Assembly: GCA_035762175.1 (NCBI GenBank)
Contig: DASTPP010000166.1
Span: 1-18,268, forward strand
Reading direction: 5' to 3'
Source: DASTPP01 sp035762175
GTDB lineage: Bacteria > Myxococcota_A > Polyangia > Polyangiales > Polyangiaceae
Length of the DNA stretch: 18,268 nucleotides
How positions within the stretch are numbered: the first letter of the stretch is position 1; each line of letters opens with the position of its first letter. Below, in pieces: positions 9,615-16,639 of this stretch. Made by a program: the position numbers and the translations under genes. The notes under the pieces were generated by a model that ran no database searches, was not told where the DNA came from, and saw only the letters and a list, made by a program, of their open reading frames with translations.

Positions 9615-10058
9615 GTGCCCGCCGGCGGCGCGGCGCCCACCGGGCGGGGGCCGGGGGTGAGCGGCGCGCTGCCCCTGCGCTCGTTCAAGCTGCACTTCGT
9701 CGAGGCGCGCGCCCGCGTCGTGCCCGCCCGCGACGCCTCGGGCGCCGCCTTCGCGGGCCCCGGCGTCGATCTCGTCGGCGAGGGCGCCCGCGAGGCGCTC
9801 GCGCTCGCCGCCCCGCTCGTCGCCGCCCTCGCCGCCTTCGAGCCCGGCGTCGTCGTGCGCTCGCTCTCGGTCGATCTCGCGGCCCCCCGCCTGCTCGCCT
9901 CGCTCGAGCCCGCGACGCCCGGCGCCGACCCGCGCCCGCGCGCCGTCCGCCTCGCCGAGCCCGCCCTGGTCGAGCGCGTGCTCGACCGCGCCGGCCCGCT
10001 CGTGCGCCACCTCGGCGAGCGCGCCCGCGAGGCGCTCGCGCGGCGGGCGGGCGCTTGA
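9615..10058 (+). CDS. Small alpha/beta protein of unknown function downstream of ygiQ
   Basis: I do not recognise this gene. From the GTG at 9615, 2 bases after the ygiQ stop, it would encode 147 residues. The first 14 are low complexity, and a second GTG at 9657 (MSGALPLRSFKLHFVEARARVV) with a G-rich upstream stretch is at least as likely a start. The product has alternating strand-like and Ala/Leu-rich helix-like segments, no cysteine, no signal peptide and no clear transmembrane helix. The close spacing suggests an operon with ygiQ. Opposite-strand frames here are long but have shadow composition. It could still be a random open frame, though the sequence after residue 15 looks protein-like. 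Confidence 0.55.
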   Translation: MPAGGAAPTGRGPGVSGALPLRSFKLHFVEARARVVPARDASGAAFAGPGVDLVGEGAREALALAAPLVAALAAFEPGVVVRSLSVDLAAPRLLASLEPATPGADPRPRAVRLAEPALVERVLDRAGPLVRHLGERAREALARRAGA

Positions 10059-10081
10059 GAGGGCGGGGGAGGCGTGAAACA

Positions 10082-10111
10082 ATGCCGAGGCCGACGCCGG
10101 AGCAACGATGA
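10082..10111 (+). promoter_or_regulatory. Possible 9-codon leader ORF overlapping the AlbA_2 gene start
   Basis: An ATG at 10082 opens a frame encoding MPRPTPEQR. Its TGA (10109-10111) overlaps the ATG of the next gene at 10108. GGAG sits 5 bases before the 10108 start and lies inside the leader. Translational coupling is possible, but nine codons can arise by chance. Confidence 0.25.
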
Positions 10112-11313
10112 CGCCCGAAGAGCTGAGCGAACTTTTCGCGCGCGAGTCCGAGCGCGTCGAATGGAAGCAGTCGGGGCGCGACACGAACAAGATCGGGCCC
10201 GCGGTCTGCGCGATGGCCAACGATCTCGGCAACACCAAGCGCCCGGGGTACGTGGTGATCGGCGTCAACGACGCGGGCAAGGTCGTCGGGGCGCTGCGGG
10301 CCGGCGAGAATGCAGACAAAGAGCAGCGCTCGCTCCTCGACCGCGTCTTCGCCAAGCTCTTGCCCCAGCCGTCGGTCAACTTGGAGGTCGTTCGACGCCC
10401 TGAGGGCGAGGTCTGGGTGCTCGTCGTCGCCCCCTACGACGGCGGGGTGGCCGTGCACTACGACGGCAAGGTCTGCGTCCGCAAGGGCACGTCCACGCGG
10501 GACGCGAACGACGCCGATCGGCGCCGCCTCGAAGAGCGAAGGCCGCTGCGCCTGCTGCCCTTCGACTCGCGCCCGATCGAAGTCGCCGCGATCGACGACC
10601 TCGACGACGGGTTGCGGGCCCAGTACGCGAGCTTGCGCGACGACGACCCGAGCGCCGACACCTTCCCCGCGTTCGAAGCCTGGCTCAAGCAGCGCGAGCT
10701 GGGGGCGTACGTCGAAGGGGTCTTCCGTCCGAACGCCGCCGCCCTACTGGTTTACGGCAACGAGCCCCAGCGGTTCTTTCCCGGGGCGCGAATCGAGTTC
10801 GTACGCTACGGGGGCACCGAGATCGACGCGCCCGTCGTCTCGCGCAAGGCGATCGGTGGCCCCTTGCCCACGCAGCTTCAGACCTTGTGGGAGCAAATCA
10901 AGGCCCACAACGTCGATGTGCCCGTCGCCCCGCAGGGCATTCAAGAGGCCTTCCGCCCCGCGTACCCCGAAGAGGCGCTGCGCGAGTTCGCCCGCAACCT
11001 CGTGCAGCACCGGCTCTACGAGGGTACGAACGCGCCCGGTCGCGTCGAGTGGTACGACGACCGCATTGTCTTTTCGAACCCGGGCGGCCCCTACGGGCAG
11101 GCCAGCGAGGGCGAGTTCGGGGCGCACTCTGAGTACCGAAACCCCACGGTCACCCTCCACCTCTTCGAGACCGGCTACGTGCAGCGCCTCGGCCGCGGGG
11201 TGAGGGTCGCGCGCAAGCACCTCGAGAAGAACGGCAACCCCCCTCTTCAGCTCGAGAACGACGGCTTCACCAACGTGACCGTGTTCGGCCTGGCCGCGGG
11301 GGCGCGCCCGTGA
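10108..11313 (+). CDS. AlbA_2/Schlafen-type protein with degenerate GHKL-like C-terminal domain
   Basis: The 401-residue protein opens with an AlbA_2 (Schlafen AlbA-like) domain: ESERVEWKQSG (13-23, the usual E-x-K start), AVCAMANDLGN (32-42), GYVVIGVNDAGKVVG (47-61), the region EVWVLVVAPYDGG and VCVRKGTSTRDA (122-133). The C-terminal half matches the ATPase part often attached to AlbA_2 proteins. It has an N-box-like helix EEALREFARNLVQHR (288-302, N297), a DxxxxxNPGG block DRIVFSNPGG (318-327) and a glycine turn LGRGV (361-365). Compared with functional GHKL ATPases these motifs look weakened. GGAG before the ATG at 10108 supports the start. The stop overlaps the next start as GTGA, so the ParA-type protein is translated with it. 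AlbA_2 proteins act as nucleic-acid binding, regulatory or nuclease-like factors. A defence or regulatory role is inferred. Confidence 0.88.
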   Translation: MTPEELSELFARESERVEWKQSGRDTNKIGPAVCAMANDLGNTKRPGYVVIGVNDAGKVVGALRAGENADKEQRSLLDRVFAKLLPQPSVNLEVVRRPEGEVWVLVVAPYDGGVAVHYDGKVCVRKGTSTRDANDADRRRLEERRPLRLLPFDSRPIEVAAIDDLDDGLRAQYASLRDDDPSADTFPAFEAWLKQRELGAYVEGVFRPNAAALLVYGNEPQRFFPGARIEFVRYGGTEIDAPVVSRKAIGGPLPTQLQTLWEQIKAHNVDVPVAPQGIQEAFRPAYPEEALREFARNLVQHRLYEGTNAPGRVEWYDDRIVFSNPGGPYGQASEGEFGAHSEYRNPTVTLHLFETGYVQRLGRGVRVARKHLEKNGNPPLQLENDGFTNVTVFGLAAGARP

Positions 11314-12326
11314 AGTCGCTCGTGCTGTTCAACAACAAGGGGGGCGTGGGTAAGACGACCCTCGGCTATCACATCGCCCACATGATGGCCCGCCGAGGTC
11401 TGCGCGTCGTCGTGCTCGACTACGACCCGCAGTGCAACATCTCGGCCGCCTTCTTGCGCGACGAAGAGCTCGAAGAGCTCTGGGGCGGGGACGAGGCCCC
11501 CCGGGGCGAAGGCCGCACCGTCTTCGGCTGCCTCGAGAATGTCCGACGTGGCATGGGCGAGCTCTTGCCGCCCCGCCTGCACCAGGCCGACGACAACCTC
11601 TGGCTGCTGCCCGGGCACCTCGGCCTGAGCCGGTTCGAGCAGACCTTGGCCGAGGCATGGGCGAAGGTGCTCGGCACCGACAACGAGCGAGAGCTCTACC
11701 TCGCGACCGCCCTGGCGGCGCTCGCCCAGGCTGCCGGCAACTCGATCGACGCGCACGTCGTGCTCGTTGACGTCGGGCCCAGCCTAGGCGCCCTGAACCG
11801 CTCGGCGTTGCTCTCGTGCGATGCGGTCGCCTTGCCCGTCGCCCCAGACCTCTTCAGCCTGCAAGGCCTGCGCAACGTCGGCCCCACCCTACGAACGTGG
11901 CGCGAAAATTGGCGACGGGCCCTCGACTACGTGGCCGCGAGCGAAGGTGCGCGCCTGCCGCGGCATCAGTTCGCACCCGTCGGTTACATCGTGCAACAGC
12001 ATCTCGCGCGCGCCGACCGCCCGATCAAGGCGTACGCTGAGTGGGTGTCGCGCATCCCCGAAGAGTACCACCGCCACGTGCTCGGCGAGGCCGAGGGCTA
12101 CCCCGGGCGTTACGAACTCGACCCAGAGCGAATCTTTCTCTTCCGCCACTACGCGAGCTTGGTGCCGCTCGCGCTCGACGCGCGCAAGCCGATGTTCGAC
12201 CTCAAGCGCGCCGACGGCATCAACGGTAGCCTGTACAAGGCCGTCGCCAGCTGCCGCAAAGACGTCAATGCCCTCGTGACCGAGCTCGCCAAGCGGCTCG
12301 ACGTGCCCATCGGCGAAGAGGTCTGA
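11310..12326 (+). CDS. ParA/MinD-type deviant Walker ATPase
   Basis: This 338-residue P-loop ATPase starts directly with the ParA signature. KGGVGKTT (10-17) is the deviant Walker A with signature lysine K10, followed by VLDYDPQCNIS (35-45, the DxDPQ block) and Walker B VVLVDVGPSLGALN (150-163). DAVALPVAPDLFSLQGLRNV (171-190) is also typical. Longer than a minimal ParA, it has an inserted segment at about 50-120 and a C-terminal part (MFDLKRADGINGSLYKAVASC). No ParB gene or parS-like site is visible next to it, so chromosome or plasmid partition is not the obvious role. The GTG at 11310 overlaps the stop of the AlbA_2 gene, which indicates tight coupling. ParA-type dimer ATPases often act as nucleotide-driven switches, so a joint role with the AlbA_2 protein is likely but unproven. 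Confidence 0.9.
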   Translation: MKSLVLFNNKGGVGKTTLGYHIAHMMARRGLRVVVLDYDPQCNISAAFLRDEELEELWGGDEAPRGEGRTVFGCLENVRRGMGELLPPRLHQADDNLWLLPGHLGLSRFEQTLAEAWAKVLGTDNERELYLATALAALAQAAGNSIDAHVVLVDVGPSLGALNRSALLSCDAVALPVAPDLFSLQGLRNVGPTLRTWRENWRRALDYVAASEGARLPRHQFAPVGYIVQQHLARADRPIKAYAEWVSRIPEEYHRHVLGEAEGYPGRYELDPERIFLFRHYASLVPLALDARKPMFDLKRADGINGSLYKAVASCRKDVNALVTELAKRLDVPIGEEV

Positions 12327-12387
12327 CCGGCCCGCCCGCCGCGCGCGCGGGCACCCCGCCGCCTCGGTCAGGCGCCCGGGCCCGGGG

Positions 12388-12630
12388 CGCCCGGCGGCCC
12401 CGCACTGAAGTGCGGGTCACGGCGTACCCCGCTCGAACGGAGAGCAAAGCCCGGCCCTCGCTGGGGCCGGGCTCGCGCGCCGCGCGCGGCTTCGCCCGCT
12501 CGCCAGGCGACCGGAGCCCGCGGGAGCCCGGCCCCAGCGAGGGCCGGGCTTTGCGCTGCGGACCGGCCCGCTTGCGCGCGGCACGAATTGGTGACGCCGT
12601 GCCCCGCACTTCAGTGCGGGCCGCCGGGCG
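12388..12630. repeat. Nested inverted-repeat element (243 bp, BIME/MITE-like)
   Basis: An outer arm at 12388-12425 matches the reverse complement of 12594-12630 with one indel and one mismatch. Inside it, an inner arm at 12444-12474 is a perfect 31-base match to the reverse complement of 12524-12554. Each arm also carries its own small palindrome: CCCGCACTGAAGTGCGGG at 12399-12416 (reverse complement at 12603-12620), and a 10-bp stem AGCCCGGCCC/GGGCCGGGCT with a 6-base loop at 12448-12473 and again at 12525-12550. It could act as a bidirectional terminator after the ParA gene or be a mobile repetitive element. No coding frame here is convincing. The surrounding gap runs from 12327 to about 12650. 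Confidence 0.85.
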
Positions 12631-12653
12631 CGCCACGTCACCCGCCGCCCCGC

Positions 12654-12957
12654 TCAGGGCGTAAAGACGCCGCAGAAGGTCGTCGCCGTCACCGAGCGCT
12701 CGTGCTGCGCGAAGATCGACCCGGACGCCGGGCCCTGCTGCGCGAGGGCCGACACCTGCGCGTCGTCGTGCTTGCCCGGCCGCAGCACCCCGGCCGGCAC
12801 CCGGACGCCCCGCTCGTTCGTGGCGAAGAGCGACGGGCGAGAAGCAAGCCGCCCGCAAGGCCTCGGGGTTCTCTTCAGCGACGCCGTGCGGCCGCCACCG
12901 CCCGCCCCACGCGCGCGACCGAACGGAGGCGCCGGCGGGGCGGGGGCGCCCCGGCGT
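12654..12957 (-). pseudogene. Possible decayed gene or C-terminal fragment, unidentified
   Basis: A minus-strand frame ending in TGA at 12654 has a stretch of about 60 residues with protein-like, non-repetitive composition (from LASRPSLFATNERGVRV to TTFCGVFTP). Upstream it turns into Pro/Arg/Gly-rich shadow sequence without a credible start. A neighbouring frame also has a short protein-like run just upstream (AEENPEALRAACF), as if a frameshift separated the two. I do not recognise a family. It may be only an open frame in GC-rich DNA. Confidence 0.2.
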
Positions 12958-13485
12958 TCAGCCCTCGAAGGACGGGGCGGGCGGAGTGAGCAAAATGGAC
13001 CAGGCCGTTTCAAGCAGCAGCGCCGTCGCCTCGTGCGGAGTCAGGGCGCCGTTGACCACGAGCGAGCGGGCCTGGTCGGCCAGGCGCTTGGCCTTCTTGC
13101 TCAGCGCGGGCGCCTGACTGCGAAAGAACTCGGCCCGCCCGTCGGCCGAGCCGTGCTGCCAGCCCATCGAATAGGCGGCGCGCTCGCGCAGAAAGCCGAG
13201 GTCGCACTCGAGGTCTTCGTACCACGACCAGAGGGCCGGGTCGTCGTATTCTTGAATGACCTTCATGATGCGCGCGCCGGCGGCCGTGACCTCTTCGACC
13301 AGCGTGGGGTAGACGACGCGCGTCTCGAGGCCGTACAGAAAGGCGCCCTCGCCGGGGTCTTCGAGGCGGGCGTCGAGCTCGTCGGCCGGGCAGAGCTTGG
13401 GCGGGGGCGGCTCTTCGACGGGGCGGGCCCCGGGGGGCGGCAGCGGGCGTTTGCGGTTTTTTTGGTGGCGGGGTACCTTGACCAT
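12958..13485 (-). CDS. Small cytosolic protein of unknown function
   Basis: I do not recognise a family. From the ATG at 13485 (AGGT 8-11 bases upstream) it encodes 175 residues. The start is basic and proline-rich (about 1-35). The rest looks mainly helical, with a conspicuous block DLGFLRERAAYSMGWQHGS (95-113) and a charged helix ALSKKAKRLADQARSLVVNG. It ends TPHEATALLLETAWSILL plus a short tail. There is no signal peptide or transmembrane helix. Seven A residues in the early coding strand (CAAAAAAACC near 13455-13463) are a possible slippage site, but the frame reads through normally. A candidate promoter with a palindromic spacer lies 132-159 bases upstream. It sits between an inverted-repeat element and the NLR-like gene, so an accessory role is likely. 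Confidence 0.65.
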   Translation of the reverse strand: MVKVPRHQKNRKRPLPPPGARPVEEPPPPKLCPADELDARLEDPGEGAFLYGLETRVVYPTLVEEVTAAGARIMKVIQEYDDPALWSWYEDLECDLGFLRERAAYSMGWQHGSADGRAEFFRSQAPALSKKAKRLADQARSLVVNGALTPHEATALLLETAWSILLTPPAPSFEG

Positions 13486-13616
13486 AAGTCGCACCTGTTC
13501 TTTGCACGGGTGGGGCCCAGGCTCTCGCGTCGGATTGCGCCCGATGCGAGGGCCGACTTGGGGCCGGCGACGCTGCGCCGCGCGCGACGTGCGGGGCGGC
13601 GGGTCGGTTGGTTCGA

Positions 13617-13644
13617 AAGATACCCGATTGAGATCGGGAAGCAA
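13617..13644 (-). promoter_or_regulatory. Candidate sigma70-type promoter with a palindrome filling the spacer
   Basis: Read on the minus strand: TTGCTT (13644-13639), then 16 bases, then TATCTT (13622-13617). The 16-base spacer is itself CCCGATCTCAATCGGG, a 6-bp perfect inverted repeat with a 4-base centre. A repressor or activator bound there would directly control the promoter. The downstream gene would have a leader of about 125 bases. Confidence 0.45.
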
Positions 13645-13968
13645 TGGGTAAGTTGAATGGGCGCGACGAAAATGTCGGCGCCCGCGCCCGCCCGAACCGC
13701 TACGCCGCGGGCGGCGGCACGAAGTAGATCGCGTCGGCGTTCACGCCCCCACGCACCAAGAGCTTCGCCCCGCCCCCGGCGTCCGCCGCCCCGCCGCCCG
13801 GGCACGATGCGGGCTCGAGATCGCGCCCGGCGGTGCGGCGCCCCCACCCCCGCCCGCGTCGCCGTCCGTCATCGCCCAGGCGCCCTGCTCGAACGTTTGG
13901 CCCGGGCCTTCGCCTTCGGCTTCTCGGCGCGCCGGGGGAGCCCGCCGGGCGCGCCGCCAGATTCGGTA
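13645..13968. other. 324-bp gap with a possible short gene remnant
   Basis: No complete gene is supported. On the minus strand, bases about 13702-13800 read GGGAKLLVRGGVNADAIYFVPP before a stop, which looks like the C-terminal end of a protein. The upstream part of the frame is Arg/Gly-rich shadow. It may be a remnant or chance. The NLR-like gene ends at 13969, and no terminator was found. Confidence 0.2.
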
Positions 13969-16329
13969 TCAACCGTGGGGGGGGGCGAGGCCGAACTCGG
14001 CGTCGAGCTCGGCCACCAAGTCGGGGCGGTCTATCTTTGCCAAAAGCTCTCGAGCGGCAGCCACGTGACGCTGCCTTTCGGCGGCATCGGTAGCCAGTCG
14101 AGCAAGGCGGCGATGGGTGAGCTCCATCGAATACGGTTCGGGGATCTGGGCGTAGAGAGAAAGCGCGGTTTGATACTGGGCGGTTGCCGTCGCGAGATCT
14201 GAGCGCGTCAAAGCGACGTCGCCAAGGCCCCGGACGCAGTTGGCCTCACCCTGCACCGAGCCCACCTGACGGTAGATCTGCGATGCCTCCTCGTAGCGGC
14301 TGCGCGCTTCGTCGTGGCGCGAGCGGCGCAACGCGATGGCGCCAAGGCCTTGGATGCAGTTGGCCTCGCCCAGCACGTCGCCCACCTGCCGGTGGAGCTG
14401 CCGCGCCTCGGCATAGAGGCGGCGCGCCTCGTCATGCCGCGAGCGGGCCAGCGCGATGCCGCCAAGCGATTCGAGGCACCTTGCCTGCCGAGCGAGGTCG
14501 CCCCTATCCCTCGCGATCACTAGCGCAGTCTGCAGAGCCAAGGGCGACGAGTGCCCGGAGATGCGCACGAAGTTGGTTAGCGCCACCGCCGCGTCGACCC
14601 AGAACGTCGGCTCGTCGCTCGTCAGCCCCTCGCCTACCATCGCCTCGAGATTGGCCGTTTCGGGCACGAGCCGCGCGATCGCTTCGGCACCCCCTTCGCG
14701 CCCTGCCTTGGGCCCCAACGTCTTAGCTAGGTGGCCATAGAGGCTTCGGGCTGCCACCACATTGTCGGGCGCCGGCGTCATGGTCGCACGAGCGTACTCG
14801 CGCACGGGCGCCAGCACGCGCACGCGCTCGCCTTCGTGGTACGCGAGCCCCACCTGCACCAGCCGGCGCTGCGCCTCGTGCCAGGTTTCAGGCAGCAGCG
14901 TGGCGAGATCGGCGAACGCCACCCCGTCGGGCAGCCGCCCCAAGAGCGCCAGAAGCCGCCGGGCCTCGTCGGTCATGCGCGGCGAGCCGACCGAGAGCGC
15001 CATCGACGCCGCCCAGCTCGTCTCTCGCCCTGGCTCTGCCCCTTCTCGTCGCAGCAGCTCGGTTCGCTTCTGCTGCCACTCGGCCGCCAGGCCGGCGACG
15101 CTCGCGCCCTCGGCCACATGCGCCAAGAGCGTAATCGCCAAGGGCACGCCCTCGAGCTGCGCGAGCAAGGGCCCCAAGGCGGGGTCATCGGGGCGCGCCT
15201 GCGAGATTTCGCAAAACAGCGCCGAGGCAGCCGAAGCCCGCAGCGGCGGCACGGTGAGGTGCTGCGCGCCGAGCCCGTGCGGGCGCTGCTGCCCTCGCAC
15301 CGAAGCGACGAGCGCCAGGCCGGGTATCGCCGTCAACGTGTGGAGCAATGCCTCGGTCGCCTCGCGCTCGCCCGCTGCCTCCCAGGGGGTTTCGAGGTTG
15401 TCGAGCGCCAGCACGCCCGGCGCTTGCGCCAGAAAGGCTTGCACCGCCGGCAGGGGCTGAGCGAGCGGAGGCAGCCCGAGCGCCGCGCTCAAAAGGCCCA
15501 CCGCCGCGTCGGCGGTTGAGGCCGCATCGAGGCGTACGAACCAACGACGCGTGCCGAAGCGGGCGACAACCTCGGGCCGGTGAAGGGCGGCGAGCGTGAG
15601 CGTGCTCTTACCGATGCCTCCGGGGCCGAGCAAGACGACCGCCGGCGCCGGGTCACGAAGGAGCGTGGCGCAAAGCGGCTCGATGAGCTCATCGCGCCCG
15701 AGCACGAGCGGGGGGCGAGGCGGCAGAGCGAGCGGGCGCGCGTCGTGGGCGGCCGGCGGGGCGGGCTCAGCAGGGCGCCTCGGAGGGTCGTGGCGAGATA
15801 GATTGGCGAGCACCCAGTTCTCTTGCCACTCGTAGGGGGTGGGTCGCTCGCGCCACCACGCTTCGGCGCCGAAGCGAGCCGCGGGGTCGAAGCGTTCGAG
15901 CTCGACGCGCCAGTCGCGGCGAAGGTTGTAGGTCTCGAGGTCTCGCTGAACCCCCCCGGGCAGTTGCTTGCCGGTGTCGTGCGCGAAGAGCCGCTCGGCG
16001 GCGATGACGTCGCCCAGCGCCGTCTTGCCCGGGCGACCGGCGCAGACACCGCTCATGGCGATGCAGCGGGGTGCGAGCTTGTCGACCAGGGGGGCGAGTA
16101 CCCCCATCGTCTCGACCATGCCCATGCCCGAGCCGCGGGCCAGGGCGACCCGCAGTGGCCGGCCGTCGACGCCTTCGAAGGTGCGGAAGGCGACGGGCAA
16201 CCCTTGATGACGCTCCTGGCTCCAGGCGCTGCCCGGCTGCGCGCCGGCACTCACGTCGAGCATCGCCCTGTATTCGAGCTCGATCGCGGTCAAGACGACG
16301 ATGTCGGCGCCGCGCCCCTCGGGAGGCAT
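13969..16329 (-). CDS. NLR-like STAND NTPase: nucleoside-phosphorylase-like domain, NB-ARC-type ATPase, TPR repeats
   Basis: The 786-residue protein has a three-part layout. Residues 8-175 resemble the PNP/MTAN nucleosidase family (ADIVVLTAIELEYRAML, GSGMGMVETM, AMSGVCAGRPGKTALGDVIAAERLFAHDTGK). Residues about 205-510 are a STAND ATPase with Walker A GPGGIGKST (235-243), Walker B VLALDNLE (306-313), an arginine-bearing VASVRGQQRP and the GVPLAI motif (394-399). Residues about 612-735 form three TPR-like repeats of 40 residues (ARCLESLGGIALARSRHDEARRLY and two more). In related systems the repeats sense a trigger, the NTPase assembles, and the N-terminal enzyme acts on nucleotides, aborting infection. 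Here the phosphorylase part ends early (see findings). The ATG at 16329 matches the family start; no Shine-Dalgarno is clear. Annotation as an antiphage or stress NLR is inference. Confidence 0.88.
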   Translation of the reverse strand: MPPEGRGADIVVLTAIELEYRAMLDVSAGAQPGSAWSQERHQGLPVAFRTFEGVDGRPLRVALARGSGMGMVETMGVLAPLVDKLAPRCIAMSGVCAGRPGKTALGDVIAAERLFAHDTGKQLPGGVQRDLETYNLRRDWRVELERFDPAARFGAEAWWRERPTPYEWQENWVLANLSRHDPPRRPAEPAPPAAHDARPLALPPRPPLVLGRDELIEPLCATLLRDPAPAVVLLGPGGIGKSTLTLAALHRPEVVARFGTRRWFVRLDAASTADAAVGLLSAALGLPPLAQPLPAVQAFLAQAPGVLALDNLETPWEAAGEREATEALLHTLTAIPGLALVASVRGQQRPHGLGAQHLTVPPLRASAASALFCEISQARPDDPALGPLLAQLEGVPLAITLLAHVAEGASVAGLAAEWQQKRTELLRREGAEPGRETSWAASMALSVGSPRMTDEARRLLALLGRLPDGVAFADLATLLPETWHEAQRRLVQVGLAYHEGERVRVLAPVREYARATMTPAPDNVVAARSLYGHLAKTLGPKAGREGGAEAIARLVPETANLEAMVGEGLTSDEPTFWVDAAVALTNFVRISGHSSPLALQTALVIARDRGDLARQARCLESLGGIALARSRHDEARRLYAEARQLHRQVGDVLGEANCIQGLGAIALRRSRHDEARSRYEEASQIYRQVGSVQGEANCVRGLGDVALTRSDLATATAQYQTALSLYAQIPEPYSMELTHRRLARLATDAAERQRHVAAARELLAKIDRPDLVAELDAEFGLAPPHG

Positions 16330-16472
16330 CGCCGAAAGGGTACCCCGAACGCCCGTCACGCTGTCGAACCCTCCGCCCCCGCGCACGTCGTCGGGGCGCC
16401 AGGTTTCGACGCCGCCACCGCCCCCAACCGGACGCCCCTCGCGCCCGGGTCCACCCCCGACCGACCCCGAGA

Positions 16473-16580
16473 GCGTTTGCCGGGCGGGGGGCGCCTGCCT
16501 GAAGGCGGGGACCCCACTGTTTGAGCCCGAAGGGCGAGTTTGGGGTGCCAGAAGGCAGGCTCCGCCACCCCGGCAAACGC
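16473..16580. repeat. 108-bp imperfect palindrome (cruciform/long hairpin)
   Basis: GCGTTTGCCGGG at 16473-16484 is the exact reverse complement of CCCGGCAAACGC at 16569-16580. Further inward GCCTGCC pairs with GGCAGGC, ACCCCA with TGGGGT, and GCCC (16525-16528) with GGGC (16532-16535) around GAA. Small internal loops separate the paired blocks. It lies about 145 bases upstream of the NLR-like start. Confidence 0.75.
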
Positions 16581-16639
16581 CCCCGCCGGACCAGCTTGGC
16601 TTCGACCCAGTCGTCATCGGGTAGGGCCTTGCCCCGGCG

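Noticed and set aside
11310..12326. Chromosome or plasmid partition locus
   Set aside because: The ATPase is ParA-type, but no ParB, centromere-like repeat next to it or replication gene was seen.
12388..12630. Insertion sequence with transposase
   Set aside because: Too short for a transposase and no coding frame with transposase motifs; only the inverted-repeat structure is supported.
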